From Aureobasidium sp. EXF-3400 (taxonomy: Eukaryota > Ascomycota > Dothideomycetes > Dothideales > Saccotheciaceae): a DNA stretch of 64,000 bases. Numbering within the stretch: the stretch's first letter is position 1; each line of letters begins with the position of its first letter. The position numbers and the translations under genes are program-made. Of this stretch, positions 1 through 11,895 are shown piece by piece. Where the stretch lies: positions 310,001 through 374,000 of the forward strand of contig SWBL01000005.1 in assembly GCA_024195585.1 (NCBI GenBank). The letters run 5' to 3'. Under the pieces are notes generated by a model. It made no database searches, had not been told where the DNA came from, and saw only the letters and a program-made list of their open reading frames with translations.

Positions 1-96
1 AGTCGCTGCAGACCCACGAGCGTCCTTGAGTGCCCACAACCTCTGGCGCATCAACGACACTCGACACCACATTGCGCATCGCTAACACTCTCTCAG

Positions 97-714
97 GTAC
101 ATGGGATGGTGGGGTAGCCTCGGTATGCCTTTTTCCTGACTTCTGTTTCCAACCCACACGCCGCCTGATCGATTCTCGACCTGCAATCGCCATTGACGCT
201 TTCGCCCTTGATCCTCAACCACCGCCATGTTCTCGCCTCGCACATTGAACCAACACTAACCAATCTCTTCCGCTCAGGCTCCCCACCGCAGCGTGGTATC
301 ATCACCTACTCCATGGCCCAGAACCGTCAGCGTGCTCTCGCTGGTACCGCACACGCCGCTATTTTCAACACCTACCGCAGAACCAAGGGCCAAATCCTTT
401 ACTGGGCCGTCCCTATGCTCATCGGATACGAGCTCATGAACTGGGCTAGCGAGCAGTAAGCAGCCTCCGATTATATTTTCTACCTTCCAAGACACGACAG
501 CTACGACAGCAAGAGACGGATGTGGGAAGCTGAATGCGGTCGAGAAACCTCTTTCCGTACCTTCGCTTTCCCTAGTCCATTCCTCTGGCTGTCAATCTAG
601 CCAGCGCATCTTCTGGGCTGGTTAAAAGCGGAACTCGAGGCTAACATACTTCGCAGCAACGAGTACCTCAACTCCAAGCAGGGTCGCCTGGAGCACGCCG
701 ACGACGAGGAGTAA
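97..714 (+). CDS. QCR8: Cytochrome b-c1 complex subunit 8 (5'-partial)
   Basis: Subunit 8 of mitochondrial respiratory complex III (ubiquinol-cytochrome c reductase), an inner-membrane protein. Three exons are visible: 97-122, 278-455 and 657-714. The first reads YMGWWGSLG and joins GSPPQRGIITYS. The second holds the family core (RRTKGQILYWAVPMLIGYE) with its single membrane segment. The third reads NEYLNSKQGRLEHADDEE and stops at 712-714. Both internal introns (123-277 and 456-656) have GT..AG ends and CTAAC branch points. The family's short N-terminus before YMGWW is not present; an acceptor at 91-96 shows that exon lies upstream of the window, so the gene is cut by the window edge and not broken. 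The identification rests on residue-level resemblance to fungal QCR8 and is firm. Confidence 0.93.
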
Positions 715-3537
715 ACGCATAGATTACACCGAGGGGGTCCTTTCTTTTTTTGCGAACATCGAAGCTCGACTAGCATCAATTGTAAACCAGTCACTTCGCT
801 TTTTTGCTCTGAACAAAATGTAAATTTATCGTTCTGTGTTCTTCATGCCATGGTTCTCTTGGTCGTCATGTCGATCATCCAGGATTGTGCCTCTATCGAA
901 TGCTTGAGATGTGAGAATAACCGAAGAACCAAGATCGGCACTCAACTGAGGAGAAGCTCAATGTTCATGTGTTGGCAGGACCAGTCAACGTGTAGTACAA
1001 GGGACTCGAATGCCCCAATAGGCTGACTGGACTAAGGCACACATTCTAACTAGCTTGACTCTCCTCTACTTGCCTTGACTACTTGCTTATACCATTCCTA
1101 TCCTAATTCGTGCTCGTGCATAGCAGACCTACCACTATGCATAGCCCCTCCTGCTACTGTGACCAACCGTTTACCATCATGGTATCACATGCCAGAGTCC
1201 GTCCCTCACAACCCTTGATGCAATTTCACCACTGAGTCCATAATTTATTCTCGTACTCTCATACTCTTGACCACCTTCATTTGTACCCTTGAGCGCCAAG
1301 TACAACAGCAAAGGAACGGTTTGATTATGACCAGTTTGGATGAAATTAGTGCTTTGAGACCGAGCAAGTGTAAGCAACGCGCTATGTGATCTGCATGAAG
1401 TTGCAAGAATACCAAGGTCGTCAAGTCGTCGCGTATGTACACAGCTCCAATTGACTTTCTATGCAACACTTCCTCAGTCCGCCTAAGCATGCCTTTTTGC
1501 TGTCCGAAAGGAACCGCGGAGGAGAACACAAGTACAATACGCAAGCAGACACAAGTTCGTGATCTCGTAAGCAGACTCTCGAATCGCCGATGGGGGGCTT
1601 TCAGAGTCGGGGGAATTATAGCGAAAGCACAGCCAGCATGGCACGACAAGAGAGACACAATGTGCACAGCATAAAATTCGATGTAAAGCATTGTTATTGT
1701 ATGGGACAACGAAAGATATGGTTTCTGATGTGGAGGTTGCTACGCATCGACTTACCTTCGATCTCTACCTCTCGTCGTGTCTACTTGCCTCTTGTCCGCG
1801 ATATCGCAGAGATAGAGGCCGATGAAAGAGATAGCAACATCAGCAGGACGATCTTTGTTGTGCTCCACTGCGTTTGGGAGCAAGAGCTTCGTGAATCGTC
1901 CCACACCAAGGAAACATGTCTCTCAGCTATGAATAATCGCGCGGGATTCCATCATGCATATTTGCTAGCTTAGCCAACCTTCTCCTTCCTTCTGTGTATG
2001 TTTAAGCGACCTGAGGAAAGGCGGACGACTGCGGGATGCAAACACAGTAAGAGATCATCGGACGAGGCTATCTATTGTACAATAGTGCGATGGGTTTCCG
2101 TAGCAAGCAAGAAGGATTTCTTGGCCAGAGAAAGGAAAAGATCAGAGTCGTTCCTTTCCCGTGACTTCCTGCGGCTTGACACTGTTTGCTATCCATGACA
2201 GCTTGATAGACAATGCACGTATCAGAAGAGCCACAAGAGAACGACTGTTGCGCACCTCACGTGAGCAAGACAAGAAGTTCTTAGAAGCGGCAGAGAGGGC
2301 AAAAAGAAGCAAAAGCGAAAAGGACAGACAGCCAGCCAGCCACACGCCACGGGACGCAGGTCCGGCAGCGTGAGCAGAGGGGCTCTCTTGGCCTCTGCAC
2401 TTCATTTGTCTTCCCTCATGGTGATGTGACAAAACGCAATTGGCACAGGACTTGGCTTGACAAGCCGCTGCAGGTGTGCTTTCCGCAATCTCAGCCACTC
2501 GGAGATTGGAAGACCGTCAGGAACAAGAGTCATGCTAGAGTTGGGAGAAGGACGAAGGTATGACGCTGCTATCTCTGCAGGGTTGGAATTAAGTGCCGAT
2601 AACCGTCATGCTTGACGTGCAAGCAGAACCGGCTCTCATGTGAGTTTGGTGACAGCGTGCAGCAAGGCTGGTAAAGTGAACATTGGAAGCGAGGGGATCA
2701 TGAAGACGACATGGCAAAGTGCAGCATCCTACTTACGTGTGGAAATCAACTAGCACCCGGGAATAGTCTTATGAGCAAGATTGCACAGTTATCCTTTTCT
2801 TCCATGTCCAATTTGACACGACGTTGCACGTGGAACCAAACGGCTATGTCGTGTGTGGATTTTTAGCTTCAGCTTGAGCCTCTGGAGTGCTTTGCACCAG
2901 CTTTGGATGCGAATGGGGAGTCAAGGGTTTGGAAAAGGTTTGATTCACGCACAGCTGCGACAAGGTGACAAGGCTCCCAGAGAAAACAGAGGGTTTGGGT
3001 CGTCTGAAACCTTGACATGGCGTGCTTGACCAGAGGCCAATGGTTAGGACCCGCCGTGCGAGGGCACGAGTTACGAGTACCTGTTGCCGGCCTGAGCGTG
3101 CGTGCTTGATGCATGACGCAGACCGGTGCTAGCTAGTAGGTGAGGGGAAGTCTTGGTCGGTGGTTCAGGCCCTCATTTTCGATCGCGTATCGACGACAGG
3201 TCGATATAATAATGCCATGGCAGGACCCACTGTCGGAAACCCAAGCCCGTGTTTTGGGACTCTGTATCATAAAAAAAGGCGTCTCACTTTCGATCAAGCA
3301 CCAAGCCCCCTCTCCATCTCCTCCGCAATCGAAGTTATTAAAGCAAGAAGCCAACCCTGAACCAAGTCGGGCCATACTCGCTCTTTCTGCTATTAACCCG
3401 GACGACAAAATCAACGTTTGCTCGTGCTTGCCTCGCACCACGCACCACACGCTTGCCTGAAGAATCTCTAGCCGTCGAATGAGCTGATCTGGACTTGACA
3501 AGACCGACTGTCGCCTTCCAAATCTCTCAATCTTCAA
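715..3537. other. Gene-free stretch between QCR8 and the 3538 gene
   Basis: The first part is the QCR8 3' end. No open frame in the remainder shows codon-like composition, a domain or joinable exons; the longest (154 codons, minus strand near 1245-1709) looks like chance. The stretch probably holds the promoter and a long 5' leader for the gene starting at 3538. No tRNA, CRISPR or transposon ends were seen. Confidence 0.5.
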
Positions 3538-4281
3538 ATGATGCTCCAACATCCCCAGCACCCTTCGCCTCTATCTGTCAACCAAGACTCCTGCTGTCTT
3601 CCCACTATGCCTTCTCCTCGCGGCTCGCCTGCTCTGAGACCATCGTCACCCATGTCGCCCCGCTTTGAGACTACGCCACGCTACGAATTGCAGCCTCCAT
3701 CACCTCGCAGCCTTCATCCTCGCTCTGCTGCTACGAGCTCTCAGATGCGCCACCGCAACGCCACCACTGCCAACACACTCAAGTTACCTGGCCTGCCCCG
3801 GTTCCATCCAGCAAACTTCCCTTCGTCACAATCATCATCCATCGCAAACACCCCCGGTACCGGTCCGACTTCGCCATCCAATCCTCCAGTAAGCCCAAAG
3901 GCTCAGCAAAGGCTCTACTCTGAGGCTCAAAAACAACTCTATCTCTACCAACGAGAGATTCTGGCTGCTCAGGCTGCCGTCACCGCCGCTGCAAATGCCG
4001 GTTCTGGAAGACCACAATCAGCTCGCTTTGAGAAGCCATTGAGCCCCCGCCTTGCCCCGCTAGGCAGTCCTGGTCCTGTGACGCCGCTCGAGTTGGAAGG
4101 CCAGGATGGCTATCTGCTGGCAGGTGCCCATGTATCGTCTGCTGCTGCTCACGCCGCCGCCGCACAAGAAGCTGCGGCGCAACTCTCAGCACAGCACTCC
4201 GATCTTGTCGACAAGCTCATCGAGCAAGAAGTCCGCCGCAGCACAGATCTAGACCGCGCCATGGAGAACATTACTCGATGA
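3538..4281 (+). CDS. Conserved fungal Pro/Ser-rich protein with Ala-rich helical C-terminus
   Basis: A 247-residue single-exon protein of unknown function. Residues 1-125 are disordered and rich in Ser-Pro and Thr-Pro, including several SPR steps (SPRG, MSPRF, PSPRS), which could be proline-directed phosphorylation sites. A block LPGLPRFHPANFPSSQ near residue 83 is followed by a helical, Ala/Gln-rich stretch (LYSEAQKQLYLYQREILAAQ) and a charged C-terminal helix ending in DLDRAMENITR. The RFHPANF block resembles uncharacterised proteins I associate with Aspergillus and relatives, but no function is known to me. The start could instead be Met24 (MPSPRGSP). No signal peptide or membrane segment is seen. 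About 2.8 kb upstream lacks genes, so the transcript may carry a long leader. Confidence 0.75.
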   Translation: MMLQHPQHPSPLSVNQDSCCLPTMPSPRGSPALRPSSPMSPRFETTPRYELQPPSPRSLHPRSAATSSQMRHRNATTANTLKLPGLPRFHPANFPSSQSSSIANTPGTGPTSPSNPPVSPKAQQRLYSEAQKQLYLYQREILAAQAAVTAAANAGSGRPQSARFEKPLSPRLAPLGSPGPVTPLELEGQDGYLLAGAHVSSAAAHAAAAQEAAAQLSAQHSDLVDKLIEQEVRRSTDLDRAMENITR

Positions 4282-5412
4282 GTTTCCTCCATCGACAAAA
4301 ACATGCCGACCAAAAACATCAACCACTTCTTTTGTTCAAATCTTGCACAGCGTCCGGCGTCTCAGCATATATTCTGGTTCTTTTTGTTTCTTCACTCTTG
4401 CATAAAACATTTTCTGAGATACCATATTTCGATCCGCCTTCTCCTCCTCTGAGGGAAGTTGCGTAGATCTTAAAGTTCCTTGTCCTTTTGTTCTTGTCAT
4501 ACACTCTATAGAGTTCTGGGTCGGCGGGCTGCGATCCAGATGGTCTCGATTGCATAAACAGCATACACTCGCTAGCATACTTCGGACTTCTACCATATTT
4601 GCATATATCAATATCAGACGAGGAATCAAGTCAAAAACGTTCATCGAAAACACGAATACACACTTTTCTTGTGCATCTTGCTCGCATTCCTATCCGTTGT
4701 CCTTCTAGTGTGATATAGTGTAGATAACATTTTCCAGATGCCTCTTCTCCAATAGGTAGTGGATAGTCACCCTTATCTGGCCAGTGGGTCATGTTCGAGC
4801 AACCTATCCTGAATGCTCAAAGCAATCTACAAAAACCCCTCTCTTTTCTCTAGTTATCTTCCATGTGATCATCTTTCCTTCTCCTGCTGATCGCGATCAA
4901 CAGTCTAACCACCAGACATGTAACGGTGGACCTGTGTTTTCTCTTGTCCCTCCTGTCCGGGCAGTCCTTGACATTTTGTTTGCATGTGAAATGCCCAGAC
5001 ATGCCCTGACTCGGGAAGACATGCTCTCCATACACCCTTCGACAGGATGATCAATGAGACAGTCAATGCTCAGACCCTTTAGTCGTTCAGTGGTTGACCG
5101 CTTCTTTTTGGTGGTGTAGAGGCGTTTGAGTCAGTATCTGTCGATCTACAAGCTCTGCAAGTTTGTACTCGAGAAGGCTCGAGCCTGCTAGTTATCCAAG
5201 AGGAAAGCTCGGTGGAGATCGACGTGAGATGGAAAGAGCGACCCAAAGAATGAACCCAAGGCAGTACACCACAGCAAACGCTCAAAACAAGCAGGTAATA
5301 ATTCTTGCATTTGCTCAGGTATACAAAACATGCATCCCACCCAACGACAGAAAGAACAGTCCACCCCAATGCAAATCATGGCAAAAAATTTCATCCTTTG
5401 TCATTTGACCTC
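4282..5412. other. Convergent intergenic region
   Basis: Lies between the 3' ends of the 3538 gene (plus) and SEC3 (minus). It contains T-rich and A-rich patches suited to two 3' ends. Its open frames are short and unconvincing. Confidence 0.5.
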
Positions 5413-8400
5413 TCAAATCCTTTTGAAGCCTTCTTTCGTATCCTCTTTGCTCCAATCAATCGTCACACCCTTCTCATCCTCTTTGTACAATACATTGCAA
5501 CACTTCTGCAACCTATCGAGAACATTGTCATAGCGTCGCTCGCATTCCTTGCATACCATAGAAACCATTTGTCGTGACAATTGTTCTTCGTCTGCGTCAC
5601 CAAAGTGCTTTTCGATACGTTTGCGCAGCGTGTCGATGCCGCTGCGAATGCTCTTGCCGTCGTGTGAAGCGAGCAGTTTTTTGGTGTTATGGCGCGAATA
5701 GAGTGGTCGGGCGGCGATACTCGGGCCAGACATGTTCTGATTCAACAAGCTTTCTGCGCCTTCGATAAAGTCCTGGAAGGTGATTGTTAGTATATTTGCT
5801 ATGCTTCGATATGAGCCCAAAAAGAGACTTACAATGATCTTGCCCAGCGGCCTTCGGACCACACGGCCGACATATTCTTCCATATGTTCAGCGCGATCCA
5901 TCAAGGCCTTTGCTCTCCACTCGGCCAGTACCGAGCCCTCCTTGCCACCATCATCCACTTCCTCGATGTAGTGGTTCATGTTCTCGATCAAGAGAATGTG
6001 GTAGTTCAGAATCTCCTTGTCCTCATATTCGAGGCCATGTGCTGTCGTGGCGGATGCAGCAGCACCAGTAGCAGTCGGTGATTCTCTAGCAATGACCTTG
6101 AGAGAATCCCACATAGCTCTGTTGATACGAATGTATGCGTCATCAACAAGTTGACGAGCACCGAGAACCGCTGCATGACCATCATACTCTCTCGCAGCCG
6201 AAAGGTATGTACCTTCGACAGCATTCGAGAACAAGGGGAAGATTTTCATGAAAGCAATGACACCCTTGCGCTTCTTAATCTTGACCTTTGTATCTTCAAT
6301 GGCGTGAATCTGTTCATCCACGAACTTCTGGAAGAGCGTCTGCAAGCGTGAGGAGACCTCATTGAGGTTGTGAAGTAAAAATTCCTGCGATGTTTCTTGC
6401 AAGCGGTATGAGTGCAAAGCCAAAACAGTGAGGACACCGACACCCTGGATAGGGTCGCCAGCGTTCGCCCACTCCATCAGGGTTCTCAACTCGTCTTTCC
6501 AGAATCCGAATGTTTCTTCCATGACATCAGACACACGTCTTGCCATAGCTCGGTCAGGTTCCATCAAACGTCTACTAGTGAGATCAGTACCCATGCGTGC
6601 TTCGGGGACGTTAGCCACCACTGCATCTGCAAAGTCAATGTTCTCCAGACTGGTGGCGTGGAAGAGATCAACAATAAAGTTTTGCTCCATGGAGATTAGT
6701 GGAATTTGTTCTTCAAGCACACCATTGAAAACCTCAAATGGAGCCATGCGTCCAGGTTGCGCTCTGTCAACAGTTGTGGGCTTATCGCCACCAACACCAG
6801 CTGATCGGAAAGACTTAGCCAATGTTTGGGATCGCTTCACTGTTAGTTTACGAGCAGTACTGGTAAGGCCTTCGGAAGTTTCCTTCTCGACCGAGGTGAA
6901 GAGCAGGTCAGTCGCTTCGCCACCAGCCGTGCGAGCTCCCCTCTTCCAATTGTTGGTGTTGTCTCGGAAGACATCATTGTACAGAGGACGGGCCTTGGTA
7001 TGATACATGCGGAGAGTGCTTTGCCATGCAGGCATATTGGTCTCCTTGGCGAAGAGAAGTAGGGGGCTGAACTGCCAGAGATTGGCACGAGCCAGATTGA
7101 AACCTGGGCCATTGAGTTTCATTGCGGCATTGCCAATACCACCAGGATGTTGCATGAGCACGGGTTTGGCAGCCCCAAGTGCTGCCGCGAAGGTGTTGTC
7201 CAAGTAGCGCATCAAGCGTTGACAGAATTCAGCACTCTCTCGCATGTATGCATTACGCTTCTCCTGCAGAGCATTCATAGTACCAACGTCGCTGGCATCG
7301 AGGCCAGTCGCAGGCCTCATAGCATTTGTTGAACGCACAGAAGGGTCAATGGTAGCCATGGCCTTGTAAAGAAGAAGCAGTGATGACTCCACTGACATGA
7401 GAGCTTCTGGGTTGCCGAAATCTCCGTGTCGCAATGGCTCTAGTTGACGTGGTGAGATGGAGATAGTGTCGACCAGCTTCTGCAGCTCAGTGTGTAGAAT
7501 CTTCTGGTTAGCGGTTTGTACTTGAAGACCCTGCGATTGCGCCTCAATGAAAGCAATGTCGTCGTTGAGAGTGCTCAATTCCGCGGAATAGATGGTGAGA
7601 AGCCCGTCGAGTTCATCACACTCTGCAATTGCTCGATCAAGCATCTGGTCGACAACATCAACTCGATCATCTTTTTGTTCTAGATGACCCAGCCAGCTGC
7701 CAGCCTCAACACGGCCTAATTCGCGCTTCAGATCGGCCTCCAGATCTTCTAGTTGCCTTCCTTTCAAAAGACCAGAACCCCAACCGAAATCAGAGAGAAT
7801 GGACTCGAATTGAATGCCTCTGCCGTCAAGCAATCTTGGGTCGATGTTGAGCGAGCGAAGATGGTTCTCTTGCTGCGCTGATCTACGTTTTGGTCGTCTG
7901 GGTTCTGGAGCCACCACGGCCAATTCAGGTTGTTTTGCCTGTTGCTCTGGTTCGGGTTGCGGGAAGTAGCCTTCTACGGTCGCTCCATCGACAGGCTCAT
8001 GAATTTGCTCTGTTTCATTTGCAACCTTGGGTAAGATTTCTGTCTCTGTACCTCGGGCCTCTGATTCGGGCATAACTTCAGCCACAGCTGGCGGAAATTC
8101 GGGCTTCACAGGAGACAATGGCAGCTCTGATTTACCGGGTTCCACGCTCATCTTTCGTAGAGGAGCCGGAACAACGCCAGTGATACCATCAGGGCCTTGG
8201 CCCTTCGTAGCAGCCTCTGCCATGGCTCTCATTCGCTCAGCCGCACCACCAGCACGAGGTTTAAATGCACCCTGGGCAGCTGCAGCCTTTCTCAGGGCGT
8301 CTGCGAGTTTGGGTCCGGTCTTCTTCTTGATCATAGGTCCAAGTCCAGGGCGATGCTCTTCCTCGTGTGACAACACATCTCTGGATTCGGGCACTGCTGG

Positions 8401-10349
8401 CGGTATCTCCTCTGGTTGTACAGACGGCAGAGTGGGAGCCTGTACAGGTTCTGGCTCTATAGTCTCGGGCTGTTGTGGCGGACCCTGAGATGACACGTCG
8501 GCACTCGAAGCAGTTGGCGTATCGTAGAAAGCTCCAGATACGTTATCAGAACTGGATTGTGGGGGCAAGAATTTTTCGATCCCTAGACCACGAGGACTTG
8601 AAGGACGACCGACAGTAGCAACGGTGCTGATATTTGTGCTAGCACCGGAGACATTCCTGCTAGTCGAAAGTGGAGGCGGGCGTAATGCTTCTGAATCCGG
8701 ATCATTCTCGCTTGGCCCAGCGCTGTAGTTTCGACCTGCCATGAATGGCCGTTTGCGCTCAGGTGGAACTTGTATATCATTAGAAGACTGATCAGGTGGA
8801 GTGATTGATGGTCCTCGCTCTCGTTGGCTTGCAGCACCTGGCTGCCGCTGGGTTTTCAGGGTTTCAAATACTGAGGGCCGAGGCTCGATCGGATCTGCAG
8901 TTGCAGGATGAGGCTTCCTGGGAGAGGGTTGTCTCATAGGTGATACTTCGCGCGACGGCGGCTTCCACTGATTGAGCGTTGATGTGAACATGCTAATTTC
9001 AGTCGGGGCTCCTTCAGTAGACTCATGACTGCGCTGACTTTGAATACTTCGCTCGCTCCGCACGCTCTGGTAACTCTGCTGACGTCCTTCGGCACGAGCA
9101 GGAGCCAGTTTTCCAGGCTGTTCATTCGGCTGGTTGAAGTGCGAGGGAAGTTGTTCGGAGATGATGGGATTCGATCGGATTGATGATGCGAACGAAGCAT
9201 TGGGCGAGTCAGACATAGGTGGTTGTTGCAACTCGGCCCTCGAGGATTTTGGAGTCAGACGAGGCCGAGCACCAGGAGGCGGACCATTATTCAATGGTGG
9301 AGGAACAGCACCCCTTTGTGTAGGCTCGCGACTCTGAGCACGACCAGGCTCACGGCTTGGGGCACGCATAGGCTCACGACTCGGAGCGCGCATGGGTTCG
9401 CGACTGGGCCTTTGCATGCGTTCTCGGCTGGGCTGTTGTCGCAGACCTCTGTCCTGCGGAGGCCGAGACTGGGGTTGCAAACCTCCCGGCGGAAGAGGCT
9501 CGCCATTTTCAGGTCGAAAGCGTTGACGAGAGTCCTGAGACGAGGGACGATGCTGTTCGGCAAAAGGCGGACGAGGAGGAGGAGGGTTGTTCTGAGGAGC
9601 CTGGCGATCTTGGACAGCGGGCGAACTCCGCGGCGCTTGTTGCTGTCCAGGTGCCAGACCTAGCATCTGTTCTACATCGCGAGGATCAAAGCCACGAAGA
9701 TCTGGAACTTGGCCTTTTGTGTATTTGCGGTAGATCTTGACCAGACTAGCAACGAAGAAATCCTTCTCTTTGGACGTGGCAGCCTGCCAGTAGTAGGGTT
9801 TCGAGATGGTGACAACGAAGCCTACGTTACTGGCCCATTGATAATGATTCTGCTTAGGCGGAGGGGCATTGGGGTCAGGGTGAGCGAACGACTCGATAGC
9901 AGACAGATCCTCGAGGTTCCAGGTTTTGCCAATGGAGAATGAGCCGTTGTTGTTCTCACGAGCCTTGTGCATGCGGACACGGCCAGTGCTACGGACAGCG
10001 ACGACAATGATGCGAGGCTTCTTGTTGTCAGGAGCTGAGGTTGGCGGAGGAGGGGTCGAGGGATGAGCGGCATCTTCAGTTATGCGAATGTGCGTAATGT
10101 ACGACTCGGCCACTATTCGAAGGTATTAGCGGGGCCAGGGCAGCTGAGGCAGCGATGCGACTTACATTGTCCGTTCTGGTCGAGCTTGGAGAAGCAGCTC
10201 TCTACCATGCGTCGTTTCTCATCCTCGAAGCGCTCGGCACGGGTCATTGTGTTGTTGGCAGGAGGTTGGCCTTGTGGCAGCGAGGGCTTCCTGCCCCGGG
10301 CGTCATGCATGGCCGAGTCGGACGGGTTGCGCGACTGCGAGCCATTCAT
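5413..10349 (-). CDS. SEC3: Exocyst complex component Sec3
   Basis: Sec3 is the exocyst subunit that marks sites of polarised secretion and tethers secretory vesicles by binding PI(4,5)P2 and Rho GTPases. Exons on the minus strand are 10349-10166, 10112-5833 and 5772-5413, giving 1607 aa. Exon 1 (MNGSQSRNPSDSAMHDARGR...) joins exon 2 through a 53-bp intron at QNGQ-LAESYITHIR. The N-terminal PH-like PIP2-binding domain lies at about residues 90-215 (RIIVVAVRSTGRVRMHKA, then WASNVGFVVTISKPYYWQA). A long disordered Pro/Ser-rich region with SREPMRAP repeats follows, then the helical Sec3 C-terminal domain. The second intron (5773-5832) is 60 bp, in frame and free of stops, so it is easily mistaken for coding sequence. 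The gene is divergent from SRP40, with 427 bp between the starts. Confidence 0.95.
9318..9430 (-). repeat. SREP-type tandem repeat inside SEC3
   Basis: Imperfect 24-bp tandem units encode repeated SREPMRAP-like octapeptides (SREPMRAP twice, then SREPGRAQ and SREPTQRG) in the disordered linker of Sec3. The Arg-rich composition could add membrane or partner contacts, but this is inference. Confidence 0.75.
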
Positions 10350-10776
10350 GCTGTCGACGTGACTACTTGATTCTGCGATTGCACTGCATCTGGAGGTCGG
10401 CCAGGTTCACCGAAGCTGACAGACAGCAGAAAGGCCGAGCAGAAATTGTGGCTGGGAGTTTGAAGACGCGTAGGAAAGATGACGGATAGATTGCTGGCAG
10501 CCGTTCAACTTCCGACGCAGCAAGCACAGCGAGCACCCTCACACTAACCAACCTACCTTCAAGCCCCAAAGCTGCCTCTCCGCGCTCCTTCCAGTCTCTG
10601 CCGGGTTGCAAGTCTTGGCATTCCCGACCGTCTTATCGCGACCCTGCCCTAATCGCCGTCGGCAGCGCGGACCGAGCAGGTGCGTCTACCGAACCTTCGA
10701 CTTTTTTTCCTGTATCGCGCCTGCCTTTTTGCGACGCCTTCTTTCCTAGTCAATCTCCACTCCAAATTCTTACACC
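10350..10776. promoter_or_regulatory. Shared divergent promoter region SEC3 / SRP40
   Basis: A 427-bp region separates the ATG codons of two genes transcribed away from each other. A pyrimidine-rich tract (TTTTTTTCC near 10704) lies just before the SRP40 start, as is common in fungal 5' leaders. No TATA box is obvious. Confidence 0.55.
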
Positions 10777-11895
10777 ATGTCCGCAGCAGCTCCGTCCCCT
10801 GAGCTTCTTGCTCTTGTCAACGACTTCCTCGCCAGCAATGGTTTCGACAAGGCCGCTAAGGCTCTTACGAAGCAAGCCAAGGACCAGAACATCGCCCTGA
10901 CCAACGACGGCAAGACCACTTTGACCGCTCTCTTCGAGGCTCGCCCTCAGGAAACCCCTGTCGCTACTGCCGATGACTCCTCCGATGCCAGTGACAGCAG
11001 CGACAGTGAATCTTCTGATTCTGACTCCGACTCTGGAAGTGGAACCGAGAAGAAGCCCGTAAAGAAGGCCGCAAAGAAGACCAAGACCGTGAAGAAGGCC
11101 GACACTTCCGACTCTTCCTCTGCATCGTCTTCATCGGAGAGCGAAGACAGCAGCGATTCCTCCGACTCCAGCGACAGTGAATCGTCTGACTCAGACTCTG
11201 ATTCCGACTCCTCATCGTCCTCCTCATCATCCGACTCCGACTCAGATAGCTCCAGTGACTCTGACTCCGACTCTGACAGCTCATCCTCATCTTCATCCGA
11301 CAGCGAGTCTTCAGACAGCGACTCAGAGTCCGAGAGCGAATCCAAGAAGAAGACCAAGAAGACTACCAAGGCCGTCAAGGCTGAGAAGCCCGCAAAGAAA
11401 GAGAAAAAGGACAAGAAGCTCGTAAACAAGAGCGAGCCTTCATCCGATTCTGCTGCTTCAAGCGTCACTCTCGCTGAAGCTCCCGCTCAAGTCGACACTA
11501 TCATGGTTCCTGCAAGCTCGGCTCTTGGTCAAGCTGAAGGTACCGCTGCTCCAACCAACGACGCCGACGAGCACATGCACCCCAGTCGCAAGCGCAAGCT
11601 CGGAGGCGCCTTCGGCGAGGCTGAACAGCAAGTCGCCGTTCCTGCCACCGAAGAAAACCTCAAGCGTGCAAAGAAGGAAAACGTACCTTTCAGCCGCATT
11701 CCCAAGGACCAATGGGTCGACCCCCGCCTCGCAAGCAACGCTTTCGTGCCCTACGACTACGCTCAGAGGGCCCACGAGGCTTTGATCGTCACTAAGGGCA
11801 AGGCATTCACCAAGGCCAAGAACAAGGGCAAGCGTGGCAGCTACAGAGGTGGCATAATTGATCAGACACCTAAGGGTATCAAGTTCGAGGATTAG
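10777..11895 (+). CDS. SRP40: Nucleolar SRP40/Nopp140-like chaperone
   Basis: A 372-aa single-exon protein of the Nopp140/SRP40 family, nucleolar phosphoproteins that shuttle with snoRNPs and help pre-rRNA processing. Residues about 6-38 form a LisH-type dimerisation motif (LLALVNDFLASNGFDKAAK). Residues about 65-190 are an extreme Ser/Asp/Glu tract, a chain of casein kinase 2-type sites. Lys-rich blocks follow (KKKTKKTTKAVKAEKPAKKE). The last ~75 residues match the SRP40 C-terminal domain (PFSRIPKDQWVDPRLASN ... GKRGSYRGGIID). Both termini and the length fit the family, so the gene looks complete. The repetitive tract produces a long antisense open frame that is not a gene. Confidence 0.93.
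   Translation: MSAAAPSPELLALVNDFLASNGFDKAAKALTKQAKDQNIALTNDGKTTLTALFEARPQETPVATADDSSDASDSSDSESSDSDSDSGSGTEKKPVKKAAKKTKTVKKADTSDSSSASSSSESEDSSDSSDSSDSESSDSDSDSDSSSSSSSSDSDSDSSSDSDSDSDSSSSSSSDSESSDSDSESESESKKKTKKTTKAVKAEKPAKKEKKDKKLVNKSEPSSDSAASSVTLAEAPAQVDTIMVPASSALGQAEGTAAPTNDADEHMHPSRKRKLGGAFGEAEQQVAVPATEENLKRAKKENVPFSRIPKDQWVDPRLASNAFVPYDYAQRAHEALIVTKGKAFTKAKNKGKRGSYRGGIIDQTPKGIKFED
10960..11345 (+). repeat. Ser/Asp-coding low-complexity tract in SRP40
   Basis: TCC/TCT/TCA, GAC/GAT and GAG codons alternate for nearly 400 bp, coding mixed SDSDS, SSSS and ESES runs. It is interrupted once by a Lys-rich block (KKPVKKAAKKTKTVKK). Such tracts change length easily by slippage. Confidence 0.85.

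Noticed and set aside
1245..1709. 154-codon minus-strand frame
   Set aside because: Random-looking composition, no recognisable motif and no joinable exons nearby.
10947..11468. 173-codon antisense open frame across SRP40
   Set aside because: It mirrors the Ser/Asp codon repeat of the real gene and disappears outside it.
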